A stretch of 64,000 bases of DNA from Sanguibacter antarcticus. Lineage in GTDB: Bacteria; Actinomycetota; Actinomycetes; Actinomycetales; Cellulomonadaceae. Location of the stretch: the NCBI RefSeq assembly GCF_002564005.1, contig NZ_PDJG01000001.1, forward strand, positions 1,798,001 to 1,862,000, written 5' to 3'. Under the pieces are notes generated by a model. The model had not been told where the DNA came from. It saw nothing but the letters and a program-made list of their open reading frames with translations, and ran no database searches. Positions 52,946 through 62,134 of the stretch are shown one piece after another (within the stretch, counting starts at the first letter, position 1; each line of letters opens with the position of its first letter). A program made the position numbers and the translations under genes.

Positions 52946-53590
52946 TCAGGCTCCGATCTGTGCGGCGAGGGCGACGGCCTCAGCCGTCCGGCGGGTGATC
53001 TCGGCCCAGTCCTCGGCCTCGATGAGGGCGCGGTCGACCATCCAGGAGCCGCCGGCAGCCATGACTGCGGGGATCGTGAGGTAGTCGCCGACGGTGGCGG
53101 CGCTGATGCCGCCGGTGGGGACGAAGCGCAGGCCGGGGAACGGTGCGGACATCGCCTTGATGGCGGACGGACCGCCGAGGGTGGCTGCGGGGAAGAACTT
53201 GACGGTGCCCAGTCCGAGGGAGAGCGCGGTCATGATGTCGGACGGGGTCGCGACGCCGGGAAGGATGGGGAGCCCGGCGGCCTGCGCGCGGCGCACGACG
53301 TCGACGTTCAGCCCTGGGGAGACGAGGAACTGGGCGCCTGCTGCGGCTGCCGAGTCGACCTGGTCGGGGCGGACGACCGTGCCGGCTCCGACGATGAGCT
53401 CGGGGAGCTCCTTGAGCGCGGTGAGCGCTGCCTGGGCGCCGGCGGTGCGATAGGTGACCTCGATGATGGCGAGGCCACCCTCGAGGAGCGCGCGTCCGAG
53501 GGGGACTGCGTGCTCGGGGTTGTCGATGACGACGACGGGCACGATGCGTGCGGCTTCGAGTGCCTCTGTGATCTGCTGCTCTGTGGACAT
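52946..53590 (-). CDS. eda: KDPG/KHG aldolase
   Basis: The 214-residue class I aldolase has VPVVVIDNPEHAVPLGRALLEGGL, VGAGTVVRPDQV and the Schiff-base lysine in GLGTVKFFPAATLGG, with FVPTGGIS binding the phosphate. It cleaves 2-keto-3-deoxy-6-phosphogluconate to pyruvate and glyceraldehyde-3-phosphate. It is the first gene of the kdgK operon and divergent from an IclR regulator. Confidence 0.93.
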   Translation of the reverse strand: MSTEQQITEALEAARIVPVVVIDNPEHAVPLGRALLEGGLAIIEVTYRTAGAQAALTALKELPELIVGAGTVVRPDQVDSAAAAGAQFLVSPGLNVDVVRRAQAAGLPILPGVATPSDIMTALSLGLGTVKFFPAATLGGPSAIKAMSAPFPGLRFVPTGGISAATVGDYLTIPAVMAAGGSWMVDRALIEAEDWAEITRRTAEAVALAAQIGA

Positions 53591-53613
53591 GATCGCCTGT
53601 GATCTCTGCTAGA

Positions 53614-53651
53614 GTTTCGCCATGGTGAACCATGGTTTCTGAATACGAAAC
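53614..53651. promoter_or_regulatory. Candidate IclR/KdgR operators between eda and the regulator gene
   Basis: GTTTC-tgaatac-GAAAC at 53635-53651 is a perfect inverted repeat of the form bound by IclR/KdgR proteins. The palindrome CCATGGT-ga-ACCATGG lies at 53620-53635, and a second GTTTC is at 53614-53618. They are 24-61 bases ahead of eda. Confidence 0.6.
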
Positions 53652-53696
53652 AACCATAGCAAACGACCGCGTGTGACGACATCCCCGGAGAGCTGC

Positions 53697-54506
53697 ATGA
53701 CCTCCACGCACGAGCCCGCGCCGACGACCGGCTCCGGGTCCCCCATGAACAGCGTCGACAAGGCCCTCCTCGCTCTGCAGGACCTGAGCCGCGCCGGCCG
53801 TGCAGGCCTGTCGTTGAGCACTCTCGCCACCCATCTCGGACTCAACAAGACGTCGTTGCACCGCACCCTCGCAGCCCTGCGCCACCGCGGGTTCGTCGAC
53901 CAGGACCCGGAGACCGGGAACTACGTCCTCGGCGCCGCAGCGGCCGCCCTGTCGTCGGCCTTCTTCGCCGACGAGAACCTTCCCGGGCTCCTGCACACCG
54001 CCGTCGTCGCACTGAGCCGCGAAGCCGACGAGCTCGTCCACCTCGGGGTGCTCTCGGGCGCAGAGATGCTCTACGTCGACAAGGTCGAGCCTGCACGGTC
54101 GCTGCGTGTGTGGTCGGCCGTCGGCCGTCGGCAGCCCGCCGCGACCACCGCGCTCGGACGCGCGGTCCTCTCCCACCGCGACCTCGACCGCGTCTCGGTC
54201 GACCTCTACGCCGGGACCCAGATGCCGACCGAACGGCTCCTCGACGTCCTCGCCACAGCACGGACCCACGGGTATGCGACAGAGGACCAGGAGAACGAGC
54301 AGGGCATCAGCTGCCTGGCAGTCCCCCTCCTGCGCGACGGCGTCCCCGTCGCCGCGATGAGCATCACCGCACCGTCGGAGAGGATGACGCCCGCACGGCA
54401 CCGCGAGCTCGTCGCGGCGTTCGCGCACGCTGTGCCGGCCCACCTCCCCGCAGGGATCTACCTGCCCGACGCGATCGTGGCAGGCCGCGACGCGCCCAGC
54501 CCGTGA
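53697..54506 (+). CDS. IclR-family transcriptional regulator (KdgR-like)
   Basis: The ATG at 53697 has GGAGAG five to six bases upstream; a GTG at 53673 is less well placed. The 269-residue protein has an N-terminal winged helix (LSTLATHLGLNKTSLHRTLAALRHRGFV) and the IclR effector domain with LYVDKVEPARSLRVW, PAATTALGRAVLS and EDQENEQGISCLAVPL. Its position divergent from eda-kdgK and the IclR-type repeats between them suggest it represses that operon and senses a keto-deoxy sugar acid. Confidence 0.9.
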   Translation: MTSTHEPAPTTGSGSPMNSVDKALLALQDLSRAGRAGLSLSTLATHLGLNKTSLHRTLAALRHRGFVDQDPETGNYVLGAAAAALSSAFFADENLPGLLHTAVVALSREADELVHLGVLSGAEMLYVDKVEPARSLRVWSAVGRRQPAATTALGRAVLSHRDLDRVSVDLYAGTQMPTERLLDVLATARTHGYATEDQENEQGISCLAVPLLRDGVPVAAMSITAPSERMTPARHRELVAAFAHAVPAHLPAGIYLPDAIVAGRDAPSP

Positions 54507-54588
54507 AACGTCGCCGTTGGCCATAGGGTGTCATCAGCACCAGACGCCAGACTCGCTCCCAGGGGCGAGCAAGAGAAAGCAGGACGTC

Positions 54589-54972
54589 ATGACGGTTCTC
54601 GTCGCATACAACGAGTCACCCCAAGGGGAAGCCGCCTTCGCTGCAGCCGTCGACGAAGCGGCCCGCCGCCGCACGTCCCTGACGGTGCTCGTCCTCACGC
54701 CCCAGCCTGACGACGCCCCGATCCCCTCGCACCTCGTGCACCTGCTCCAGACGGTCGCTGGCCCGGACGACACGGTCAAGGTGGCGTTCCGCAGCGACCG
54801 CATCGACGTCGCCGACGCGATCCTCGACCACGCAGAGAAGGTCGACGCTCAGATCATCGTCATGGGATCGCGCAAGCGCACGCCGGTCGGCAAGTTCCTC
54901 CTCGGCAGCACCACCCAGCGTGTCCTGCTCGACGCGGCCGTCCCCGTCCTCGTCATCCGGGCCACCCGCTAG
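54589..54972 (+). CDS. Universal stress protein
   Basis: The ATG at 54589 follows AGGA and gives 127 residues. The start MTVLVAYNESPQGEAAFAAAV and the C-terminal GSRKRTPVGKFLLGSTTQRVLLDA fit the ATP-binding UspA pattern (G2xG9xGS). The domain is single. Its stop TAG overlaps the opposite-strand stop of the next gene in the palindrome CTAG. Confidence 0.92.
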   Translation: MTVLVAYNESPQGEAAFAAAVDEAARRRTSLTVLVLTPQPDDAPIPSHLVHLLQTVAGPDDTVKVAFRSDRIDVADAILDHAEKVDAQIIVMGSRKRTPVGKFLLGSTTQRVLLDAAVPVLVIRATR

Positions 54973-56120
54973 CGCGCTTCACCTGCCCCGGCCGGCACCT
55001 CTGCCGGGGCGAGCTCGAGACGGTACCCGCGCTTGACCACCGTCCGGATGAGCCCACGGTCGCCCATCGCGTCACGCAACCGTGCGATCGCGACGTCTGC
55101 GGCGTGCGGGTCCTGCGACGCACCGGGCAGCGCACGGAGCACCTCGGACCGCGGGACGACCCCACCGTTCGCGTCCACGAGCGCCCGCATCACCTCGACG
55201 CCGCCGCGCCCCAGGGGCATGACCTTCTCGTCGAGCACCACGGTCGTCGCACGGACCTGGAGGTCGCCGGCGATCGTGCGCAGCGCTTTCTCCCCCTCCG
55301 CCGTGTAGTGCGCGATCATGACCCGGACCAGCGACCCGAGCCGCCCACGATCGGGGACGAGCGGCACGATCCCTGCGTCGAGGAGCGGCTTCGCCGTGAT
55401 CGGTCCCACGGCCACGGCGAGGAGGGACCCCGCCTGCGTGCGGGCCCGGATCGCGTCGACAGAGCCCTCGTCCCGGGCGACCTCGAGCCATGCAGCCGCG
55501 CCGGGCGCCGAGGTGAAGACGAACGCGTCGATGTCACCGTCGGCCGTCGCCCGGACCGACGCCGCCAGCGCCTGCGGGTCCGGCGGCGGCCCCCAGCGGT
55601 ACACCACGAGGCTCTGCACCCGCGCACCGGCCTCCCGGAACCTCTGGTCGAGCCCGTCGGAGCCTGCACCATGGTGCTGGATAGCGACGTCCAGCCCGTC
55701 GACGCCTTCGTCGAGCAGGTACTCGGCGACCTCTGCGGACGTCTCCGACTCAGCCACCCAGTCCGCCTGGAGGCCCGCCTGCTGGACCGCACCGCGCGCC
55801 TTCGGACCACGCGCGACGATCCGCGCCCGAGACAGCACCTCGTGCAGCTCCGCCGCGAGGCCGACCGCGTCTGCCGCGTCGATCCACCCGCGGAAGCCGA
55901 TACCGGTCGTCGCGACGACCACGTCCGGCGGGTGCGCGATGACGGCACGCGTGTCGGCGACGAGCTGGGCGTCGTCGTGGTTGGGCACCATGCTCAGCGC
56001 TGGCGCGAACTGGGGGACCGCGCCGCGCCGCGAGAGCGCGGCGCCCAGCTCTCCGGAGCGGCGGTCTGCCGTGATGAGGACCGCACAACCGGCCATGGGC
56101 TGGCCTACAGGAGCGTTCAT
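54969..56120 (-). CDS. HemD-like/winged-helix regulator, NnaR-like
   Basis: The 383-residue protein from the ATG at 56120 combines two domains. Residues 15-270 resemble uroporphyrinogen-III synthase ([60 protein letters not shown]). The C-terminus is an OmpR-type winged helix ([38 protein letters not shown]). NnaR proteins of Streptomyces and mycobacteria have this layout and control nitrate and nitrite assimilation. Placement beside molybdenum cofactor genes fits, since nitrate reductase needs the cofactor. Whether the first domain is still an active enzyme is unknown. Confidence 0.85.
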   Translation of the reverse strand: MNAPVGQPMAGCAVLITADRRSGELGAALSRRGAVPQFAPALSMVPNHDDAQLVADTRAVIAHPPDVVVATTGIGFRGWIDAADAVGLAAELHEVLSRARIVARGPKARGAVQQAGLQADWVAESETSAEVAEYLLDEGVDGLDVAIQHHGAGSDGLDQRFREAGARVQSLVVYRWGPPPDPQALAASVRATADGDIDAFVFTSAPGAAAWLEVARDEGSVDAIRARTQAGSLLAVAVGPITAKPLLDAGIVPLVPDRGRLGSLVRVMIAHYTAEGEKALRTIAGDLQVRATTVVLDEKVMPLGRGGVEVMRALVDANGGVVPRSEVLRALPGASQDPHAADVAIARLRDAMGDRGLIRTVVKRGYRLELAPAEVPAGAGEAR

Positions 56121-56344
56121 CGGCTCACTTTCGTCGAGGCTGCAGTCGGGACGGCGAAGAGCGATGTCAGGGATCGGGACCCTGCCGCTGGTCTCAGCGT
56201 ACAAATCGGAGGTTACGAACCGACGGGTCGAGTGTTTCGGCGATACGTCGTCATCCTCACACGGTGGTGCACCTCTCTGTGACGAGTCTGCCGTACCCCG
56301 GTCGCACGTCGGTGGCAGACACGCACCCCTGTAGCATCGAAGGC

Positions 56345-57481
56345 GTGAGTACCGTGGCTCTCGGCATGCCGACCTCGCGGTCGCAGCCGACCGGGCCCTC
56401 GAGCCCGCAGAGCGACGCTGACAGCCGGAACCAACCGGGTCAGCGTCCGATGACCGATGCGCTCGTCGATCGCTTCGGCCGGGTCGCCCGAGACCTGCGC
56501 ATCTCGATCACCGAGAAGTGCTCGTTGCGCTGCACCTACTGCATGCCGGCCGAAGGACTGCCGATGATCGCCCGCAGCGCGCTCCTCACCCCCGAGGAGA
56601 TCGCCCGTCTCGTCCGGGTCGCCGTCCACCGCCTCGGCATCGAAGAGATCCGCTTCACGGGCGGCGAGCCCCTCGTGCGCCACGACCTCGTCGAGATCAT
56701 CCGGCTGGCCCACGAGGCCGCCCCCGGCGTCCCGCTCTCGATGACGACGAACGCCATCGGCCTCGACAAGCGGGTCGCCAGCCTCGTCGCCGCCGGCCTC
56801 ACCCGGGTCAACATCTCGCTCGACACCGTCGACCGCCAGCACTTCGCCGAGCTCACCCGACGAGACCGTCTCCCGACCGTCCTCGCCGGCATCGCCGCCG
56901 CGCACGACGCGGGCCTGACGCCGCTGAAGATCAACGCCGTCCTCATGCCGGAGACGCTCGCAGGCGCGACCGACCTCCTCGCGTGGGCGATCGAGCACGA
57001 CTGCAGGCTGCGCTTCATCGAGCAGATGCCGCTCGATGCGGACCATCTCTGGACGCGCGAGTCGCTCGTCACGGCGGACGACCTCCTGGCTGTGCTCTCC
57101 GAACGCTTCACGCTCGCTGCCGTGGGCCGCGACGACCCGTCCGCGCCCGCCGAGGAGTGGTCGGTCGACGGCGGGCCCGCGACCGTGGGCATCATCGCCT
57201 CCGTCACACGGTCGTTCTGCGGGGACTGCGACCGCACACGCCTCACGGCCGAAGGCACCCTGCGCTCGTGCTTGTTCTCGTCCGAGGAGACCGACCTGCG
57301 CACGCTGCTGCGCGAGGGCGCGACCGACGACGACCTCGTGCACGCCTGGCAGTCGACGATGTGGGCCAAGCCGTTCGCGCACGGGCTCGACGCACCAGCA
57401 GGGACGCGGCCGACCACGGCTCTCGCCACGACCGAGGACTTCGCCCCGTCGAGCCGGAGCATGGGAGCGATCGGTGGCTGA
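56345..57481 (+). CDS. moaA: GTP 3',8-cyclase (MoaA)
   Basis: From the GTG at 56345 the product is 378 residues ([12 protein letters not shown]). The radical-SAM motif CSLRCTYC, the [11 protein letters not shown] segment, the C-terminal second cluster motif [19 protein letters not shown] and the final GG, needed for MoaA activity, are all present. The enzyme starts molybdenum cofactor synthesis. The end overlaps moaD by 8 bases. In the 224-base upstream gap I see the inverted repeat GTCTGCC (56286) and GGCAGAC (56314), but no clear Moco riboswitch. Confidence 0.95.
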   Translation: MSTVALGMPTSRSQPTGPSSPQSDADSRNQPGQRPMTDALVDRFGRVARDLRISITEKCSLRCTYCMPAEGLPMIARSALLTPEEIARLVRVAVHRLGIEEIRFTGGEPLVRHDLVEIIRLAHEAAPGVPLSMTTNAIGLDKRVASLVAAGLTRVNISLDTVDRQHFAELTRRDRLPTVLAGIAAAHDAGLTPLKINAVLMPETLAGATDLLAWAIEHDCRLRFIEQMPLDADHLWTRESLVTADDLLAVLSERFTLAAVGRDDPSAPAEEWSVDGGPATVGIIASVTRSFCGDCDRTRLTAEGTLRSCLFSSEETDLRTLLREGATDDDLVHAWQSTMWAKPFAHGLDAPAGTRPTTALATTEDFAPSSRSMGAIGG

Positions 57482-57737
57482 GACGACGAGCCGGCTGGTG
57501 ACCGTGCGGTACTACGCAGCAGCAGCCGACGCCGCCGGGCTGCAGGAGGAAGAGGTGCCGCTGCCCGCTGCCGCGACCGTCGGCGACCTGAAGGCGTTCC
57601 TCGTCGAGACGTACGGTGACGCGATGGCTCGCGTGCTCGCGTCCGCGTCGTTCCTCGCAGACGCGCGGATCAGCCGGGACGACTCCCGCGTGCTCGGGCT
57701 CACCGTGGACGTCCTGCCGCCGTTCGCCGGCGGATGA
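57474..57737 (+). CDS. moaD: Molybdopterin synthase small subunit (MoaD)
   Basis: The GTG at 57474 overlaps the moaA stop and has GGGAG upstream. The 87-residue ubiquitin-like protein includes [19 protein letters not shown] and ends [10 protein letters not shown], with the terminal diglycine directly before the stop. MoaD carries the sulfur for molybdopterin as a thiocarboxylate on that glycine. Its partner moaE lies convergent 34 bases away. Confidence 0.94.
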   Translation: MAETTSRLVTVRYYAAAADAAGLQEEEVPLPAAATVGDLKAFLVETYGDAMARVLASASFLADARISRDDSRVLGLTVDVLPPFAGG

Positions 57738-57771
57738 TCCACCTGCTCGATCCGCACGAGCGGACGAGCGG

Positions 57772-58203
57772 CTAGAGCCCGACCCACTCGGAGACGCCGT
57801 CGGTGAAGTGCTGCCGCTTCCAGATCGGCACCTCCACCTTGATGCGGTCGACGAGCGCCGAGCAGGCGGCGAACGCTTCGGCACGATGACCGCTCGACAC
57901 GGCTGCCACGAGCGCGACGTCCCCGATCCTCAGCTCCCCCACACGGTGGACGGCCGCGACCCGCAGACCTGTCTCGCGTGCGACGTCCGCGCAGCAGCGA
58001 GCGAGAAACTCCTGCGCCTGCGGGTGCGCCTCGTAGTCGAGGCCTGTGACGGCCCGCTCCGAGTCGTTGTCCCGGACGACGCCGCGGAACGTGACGACGG
58101 CCCCGCACTCCGCAGCCTCGACAGACGCCTCGATCGTTTCGACGGCGGACGCGTCGAGCACGTCTCCCGTGACCGACGCGACGGTCACCGCACTAGTGCT
58201 CAT
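57772..58203 (-). CDS. moaE: Molybdopterin synthase catalytic subunit (MoaE)
   Basis: The 143-residue protein has CGAVVTFRGVVRDND, LDYEAHPQAQEFL, VAAVHRVGELRIGD and the active-site segment IKVEVPIWKRQHFTDG with its lysines. MoaE and MoaD together convert precursor Z (cPMP) to molybdopterin. The ATG at 58203 lies 11 bases inside the end of the moaC-moaB fusion gene, so translation is coupled. Confidence 0.95.
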   Translation of the reverse strand: MSTSAVTVASVTGDVLDASAVETIEASVEAAECGAVVTFRGVVRDNDSERAVTGLDYEAHPQAQEFLARCCADVARETGLRVAAVHRVGELRIGDVALVAAVSSGHRAEAFAACSALVDRIKVEVPIWKRQHFTDGVSEWVGL

Positions 58204-59266
58204 GACGGGAGTCTCCCCCGACCTGGTCGAGCACGTGCTCGAGGACGTCGCCGAGCACGTCGAGCCCGTCCCGCACTCCCCCGGGCGAGCCTGGGAGGTT
58301 GACCACGAGGGTGCTGCCCGCGAGGCCGACGAGCGCGCGGCTCAGCCCAGCCGTCCGGGTCGTCGTCATCCCGCGACGCCGGATCTCTTCCGCGATCCCG
58401 GGCAGCTCACGGGTGAGCAGCGCGCGGGTCGCCTCCGGCGTCTCGTCAGAGGGCGAGACGCCTGTGCCGCCGGTCGTGATGATGACGCGAGGCTCACCGG
58501 CCGCCGCAGCCCTGAGCGCTGCGGCGACAGCCGCGTCCGCCACGACGAGCGGGCCCGAGACCTCGAACCCCCGCCGGGTCAGCCACTCGGCGATCACCGG
58601 TCCCGTCGTGTCGGTCCGCTCGCCGCGGACACCGGTGGTGGAGGCGACGATGACGGTCGCGCGCCCCTGCGAGGCCGGAGCCTCAGACGCCCCCGGCGCC
58701 TCAGGGGTGCCCGGGGCCTCAGGGGTGCCCGGGGCCTCGGGCGCAGCCGTGCCGACAGCAGGCGCGACGTCCTGAGACTCGTGGCCCGCAGGCTCGTCCG
58801 GGCGGCGCCAGTCGCCGCTCTTGCCGCCCGTCTTCGTGAGCAGCCTGATGTCACCGAGGACCGCAGCGGGATCGACAGCCTTGATCATGTCGTGCAACGT
58901 CAGCCCGGCGACGGCGACGGCAGTCAGCGCTTCCATCTCGACGCCGGTCGGTGCCGTGGTCTTCGCAGCCGCCTCGATGCGGATCGAGGATCCTTCGAGC
59001 TCGAACGAGACGCTCACGCCCGAGAGCGGGATCTGGTGGCACAGCGGGATGAGCTCCCACGTGTGCTTCGCCGCCGAGATCCCGGCGATGCGCGCGGTGG
59101 GCAGGACGTCAGCCTTCGGCAGGCCCTCGGCCCGCACCATGGCGACGACCTCTGGGGTGGTGCGCAGGCGACCTTCGGCCACAGCCCGGCGCGCGGTGGA
59201 GGTCTTGCCGCTCACGTCCACCATCCGGGCCCGGCCGTCTGCGTCGACATGGGACAGCTCGTTCAT
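58193..59266 (-). CDS. Bifunctional MoaC-MoaB/MogA fusion
   Basis: The 357-residue protein joins two Moco enzymes. Residues 1-155 are MoaC ([54 protein letters not shown], ending in [10 protein letters not shown]). After a linker of about 50 residues with three imperfect APGTPE-type repeats, residues 200-357 are MoaB/MogA ([48 protein letters not shown]). The first domain makes cPMP after MoaA; the second adenylates molybdopterin. The gene precedes and overlaps moaE. Confidence 0.93.
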   Translation of the reverse strand: MNELSHVDADGRARMVDVSGKTSTARRAVAEGRLRTTPEVVAMVRAEGLPKADVLPTARIAGISAAKHTWELIPLCHQIPLSGVSVSFELEGSSIRIEAAAKTTAPTGVEMEALTAVAVAGLTLHDMIKAVDPAAVLGDIRLLTKTGGKSGDWRRPDEPAGHESQDVAPAVGTAAPEAPGTPEAPGTPEAPGASEAPASQGRATVIVASTTGVRGERTDTTGPVIAEWLTRRGFEVSGPLVVADAAVAAALRAAAAGEPRVIITTGGTGVSPSDETPEATRALLTRELPGIAEEIRRRGMTTTRTAGLSRALVGLAGSTLVVNLPGSPGGVRDGLDVLGDVLEHVLDQVGGDSRHEH

Positions 59267-59276
59267 GCGTCATCAC

Positions 59277-59987
59277 TCATCCCCCAACCCTATCCGTCAC
59301 GGACGGGGTAGGAGACGGGACCTCTACGACCCTCCCGGCCTCGAGCCGGACCGTGCGACCAGCGAGGACCTGGGCGTCCTGCGGGTCGTGCGTCACGACG
59401 AGCGTCGTGGTTCCGGCCTCGCGCAGGTGGACGGCGAGCTCGAGCCGAACTCGTGCACGGACGTCGACGTCCAGCGCGGACAACGGCTCGTCGAGCAGGA
59501 GGAGGTCTGGTTCCGTCACGAGAGCGCGCGCGAGCGCGACGCGCTGCGCCTGCCCGCCCGACAGCGCGCCCGGGCGTCGGTCGGCAAGATCCGCGATCCC
59601 GAGCCGCGCGAGCCACTCCGCAGCCGCCCGCCGCGCGTCGGCCACCGACCGCCCGGCTGCTCGGGGACCGAACGCGACGTTGTCCAGGACGCTGCGATGG
59701 CCGAAGAGCCGGTAGTCCTGGAAGACCATCCCCACGCGGCGCCGAGCTGCCGGCACCCAGGTGTCGGACGCGGCGTCGTCGAGCACCCGGTCACCGAGGA
59801 CGATCCGTCCGGCGTCGACAGGGTCGAGGCCCGCGAGCGCCCTCAGCAGAGACGACTTGCCCGCGCCGTTCGGACCGACGACCGCGACGATCTCGCCGGC
59901 CTCGACCTGGAGCGCAGCACGGAGGTGGAAGGCGCCCCGGACCACGTGGACGTCGGCGTGCAGCGCAGACCCGTGAGCAGGTTTCAC
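59277..59987 (-). CDS. modC: Molybdate ABC transporter ATP-binding protein, lacking the TOBE tail
   Basis: The GTG at 59987 overlaps the modB stop as GTGA and gives 236 residues. Walker [14 protein letters not shown] at about 35, signature LSGGQAQR and Walker [15 protein letters not shown] are intact. Many ModC proteins carry about 100 further residues with a molybdate-binding TOBE domain, which is missing here. A separate HTH-TOBE protein upstream of modA may supply that function. Confidence 0.92.
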   Translation of the reverse strand: MKPAHGSALHADVHVVRGAFHLRAALQVEAGEIVAVVGPNGAGKSSLLRALAGLDPVDAGRIVLGDRVLDDAASDTWVPAARRRVGMVFQDYRLFGHRSVLDNVAFGPRAAGRSVADARRAAAEWLARLGIADLADRRPGALSGGQAQRVALARALVTEPDLLLLDEPLSALDVDVRARVRLELAVHLREAGTTTLVVTHDPQDAQVLAGRTVRLEAGRVVEVPSPTPSVTDRVGG

Positions 59988-60853
59988 CGGACGACCCCCT
60001 GGAGCCACCGGTCGCGGAGCAGCACGAGCACGAGAACGGCCACGGTGAGGAGCACGAGGCTCAGGGCGACCGCCGTGTCCGGGTCGGACTGCAGCGCCAG
60101 GTAGACGGCGAGCGGCATCGTCTGGGTGGAGCCGGGAAGGTTGCCGGCGAAGGTGATGGTCGCACCGAACTCGCCGAGCGCTCGGGCCCAGCAGAGCACG
60201 GCGCCGGCGAGCAGCGCGGGCGCGAGCGTCGGGAGGGTCACGTGGAGGAAGATGTGCAGCCGCGAGGCGCCGAGGGTGGCTGCGGCCTCGGCGAGAGAGT
60301 CGTCGACCGTCGCGAGCGCACCGTCGAGAGCGAGGACGAAGAACGGCATGGCGACGAAGGTCTGTGCGAGCACGACTGCGACCGTCGTGAACGGGATGCT
60401 CAGCCCGAACCACAGCTCGAGGTACTGCCCAGCGACACCGGTGCGGCCGTACGCGAGGAGGAGCGCGACCCCTCCGACGACGGGCGGCAGGACGACCGGG
60501 ACGGTGACGAGCGTGCGCAGGAGCCTGCGCCCCGGGAGGTGTGCCCGCGCGAGGACGAGCGCCAGCGGCACGCCGAGCACGATGGCGACGGTGGTCGCTG
60601 CCGTCGCGGTGCCGAGCGAGAGGAGCAGCGCCGACCGCGTCAGCGGGTCGGTGAGGATGCCCGCGAGCGCGGCCCACGGAGCACGCACGACGAGGGCTGC
60701 GAGCGGCAGGACGAGAAAGGCCATCCCGAGGGCGGCCGGTATCCACAGGACGACGGGAAACCGTCCTTGGACGCGCGCGCGGGCCGCCCGACGGCTGCTG
60801 CGGCGTGCTGGCGTGACGGGATGCGGGCTCTCGTCGGTGGTCGTGGCGGTCAC
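59984..60853 (-). CDS. modB: Molybdate ABC transporter permease
   Basis: The GTG at 60853 overlaps the modA stop as GTGA and gives 289 residues. Six helices are visible, with the EAA loop EAAATLGASRLHIFLHVTLPTLAP and the ModB-typical ARALGEFGATITFAGNLPGSTQTMPLAVY. It forms the membrane channel for molybdate. The N-terminal 40 residues are a basic cytoplasmic extension. Confidence 0.94.
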   Translation of the reverse strand: MTATTTDESPHPVTPARRSSRRAARARVQGRFPVVLWIPAALGMAFLVLPLAALVVRAPWAALAGILTDPLTRSALLLSLGTATAATTVAIVLGVPLALVLARAHLPGRRLLRTLVTVPVVLPPVVGGVALLLAYGRTGVAGQYLELWFGLSIPFTTVAVVLAQTFVAMPFFVLALDGALATVDDSLAEAAATLGASRLHIFLHVTLPTLAPALLAGAVLCWARALGEFGATITFAGNLPGSTQTMPLAVYLALQSDPDTAVALSLVLLTVAVLVLVLLRDRWLQGVVR

Positions 60854-61611
60854 GGCACGCCGAAGCCGGCGTCCATGAGGATGCCTCTGCCGACAGGACC
60901 GAGGACCAGGTCGACGAAGTCGGCCGCCGACGGGGAGGCGTCGGCGAGCGCGACGATCGGATAGGAGACGGGAACCTGGAGATCGTCGGGCACGATGACC
61001 TCGGTGACGTCGCCGTCGGCCGACCGGATGTCGGTGGTGTAGACGACGCCTGCGTCGACCTCGCCGAGGCGCACCTTCGTGAGGACGGCGCGGACGTCCG
61101 GCTCGAGCGTCACCGGCTGGACGTCGAGCCCTGCGCGCTCGAGCATCTGTGCTGCTGCAGCACCGCACGGGACGTCGATCTGGCAGAGGGCCACGTCGAC
61201 GTCGCTGCGCGCGAGGTCGGCCATGGTCGTCACTGCCGGTGCAGATGCCGACGCCGACGCCGTCGCCGGGACGGCGATGGCGAGCGCGTTGGTCGCGAAG
61301 GTCTGAGGGTCGTGCGCACCACCGGCGTCCGTGACGACCGCCATCGTCGCGGGGCTCGCGGACGCGAAGACGTCTGCCGGCGCCCCCGCGAGGACCTGCT
61401 GCGCGAGCTCCGAGCTGCCGGCGAAGCTCAGACGGACCTCGACACCGGGGTGAGCCTCCTCGAACGCGTCGCCGATGAGCGTGAAGGGCTCTGTCAGCGA
61501 TGCCGCGGCAAGGATCGTGAGCGTCTCGGTCGGAGCGTCCGGCATGCACGCAGCGAGGAGCAGCCCAGCGAGGACGAGGCCTCCGACGGCCGGTGCACTA
61601 CGCCCGCGCAC
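60850..61611 (-). CDS. modA: Molybdate-binding lipoprotein
   Basis: The GTG at 61611 lies inside the end of the preceding HTH-TOBE gene. The 253-residue lipoprotein has the lipobox LLLAAC (cysteine at about 22), TLTILAAASLTEPF, RLSFAGSSELAQQVLAGAPADVFASAS and VDAGVVYTTD, as in ModA. It captures molybdate or tungstate outside the cell and hands it to ModB. An Ala/Ser-rich insert around residue 118 is unusual. Confidence 0.93.
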   Translation of the reverse strand: MRGRSAPAVGGLVLAGLLLAACMPDAPTETLTILAAASLTEPFTLIGDAFEEAHPGVEVRLSFAGSSELAQQVLAGAPADVFASASPATMAVVTDAGGAHDPQTFATNALAIAVPATASASASAPAVTTMADLARSDVDVALCQIDVPCGAAAAQMLERAGLDVQPVTLEPDVRAVLTKVRLGEVDAGVVYTTDIRSADGDVTEVIVPDDLQVPVSYPIVALADASPSAADFVDLVLGPVGRGILMDAGFGVP

Positions 61612-62014
61612 CGGGCACCTCGATCACGACGTCGGTGGCCTTGACGGACGCGACCGCCCGCACCCCGGGCTCGAGCCCGAGCTCGTCTGCTGCCTCCCTG
61701 CTGATGAGCGAGACGACCCGGTGCGGTCCGGCCTGGATCTCGACCTGCGCCATGACCGTGTCGCGCACGACACGGGTGACGAGCCCGGCGAAGGAGTTTC
61801 GCGCAGACCGTGAGCCGGTGCTGCCGCCTGCTGGTGCGACAGCCGAGCGCGCGACCTCTTGAGCGAGGCGCGCGAGGTCTGCGCCGGCGACGACCGTGCG
61901 TCCGTCGGTCTTGACCGCATCGATCCGTCCGGCCTCGATCCACCGACGCATCGTGTCGTCGCTCACGCCCAGAAGCTCGCTCGCCTCGCGGACCCGATAG
62001 GTGTGCACAGTCAT
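61598..62014 (-). CDS. HTH-TOBE molybdate-responsive protein
   Basis: The 138-residue protein has an excisionase/MerR-type helix-turn-helix at the N-terminus (YRVREASELLGVSDDTMRRWIEAGRI). A C-terminal TOBE domain follows (NSFAGLVTRVVRDTVMAQVEIQAGPHRVVSLIS, ASVKATDVVIEV). TOBE domains of this form bind molybdate. It overlaps the start of modA by 14 bases and heads the mod operon. It is probably a molybdate sensor or store that regulates the transporter genes. Confidence 0.88.
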   Translation of the reverse strand: MTVHTYRVREASELLGVSDDTMRRWIEAGRIDAVKTDGRTVVAGADLARLAQEVARSAVAPAGGSTGSRSARNSFAGLVTRVVRDTVMAQVEIQAGPHRVVSLISREAADELGLEPGVRAVASVKATDVVIEVPGARA

Positions 62015-62134
62015 CAGACGAGCGTAGCCGATGCCGCACCTGCGGCGGAGAACCTCGTGTTCTGCCGTCTTCGCGGGACGTCAGAGAGGATCGCCTCGCA
62101 GGTGCGGATACAGCTCGCCCAGCCGTCTTGACCG

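Noticed and set aside
56121..56344. Molybdenum cofactor riboswitch ahead of moaA
   Set aside because: Only a short inverted repeat is visible and I could not match the conserved Moco aptamer structure.
59988..60746. N-terminal extension of the modC frame
   Set aside because: It runs through modB in another frame and is Arg-rich; the GTGA overlap at 59984-59987 marks the true start.
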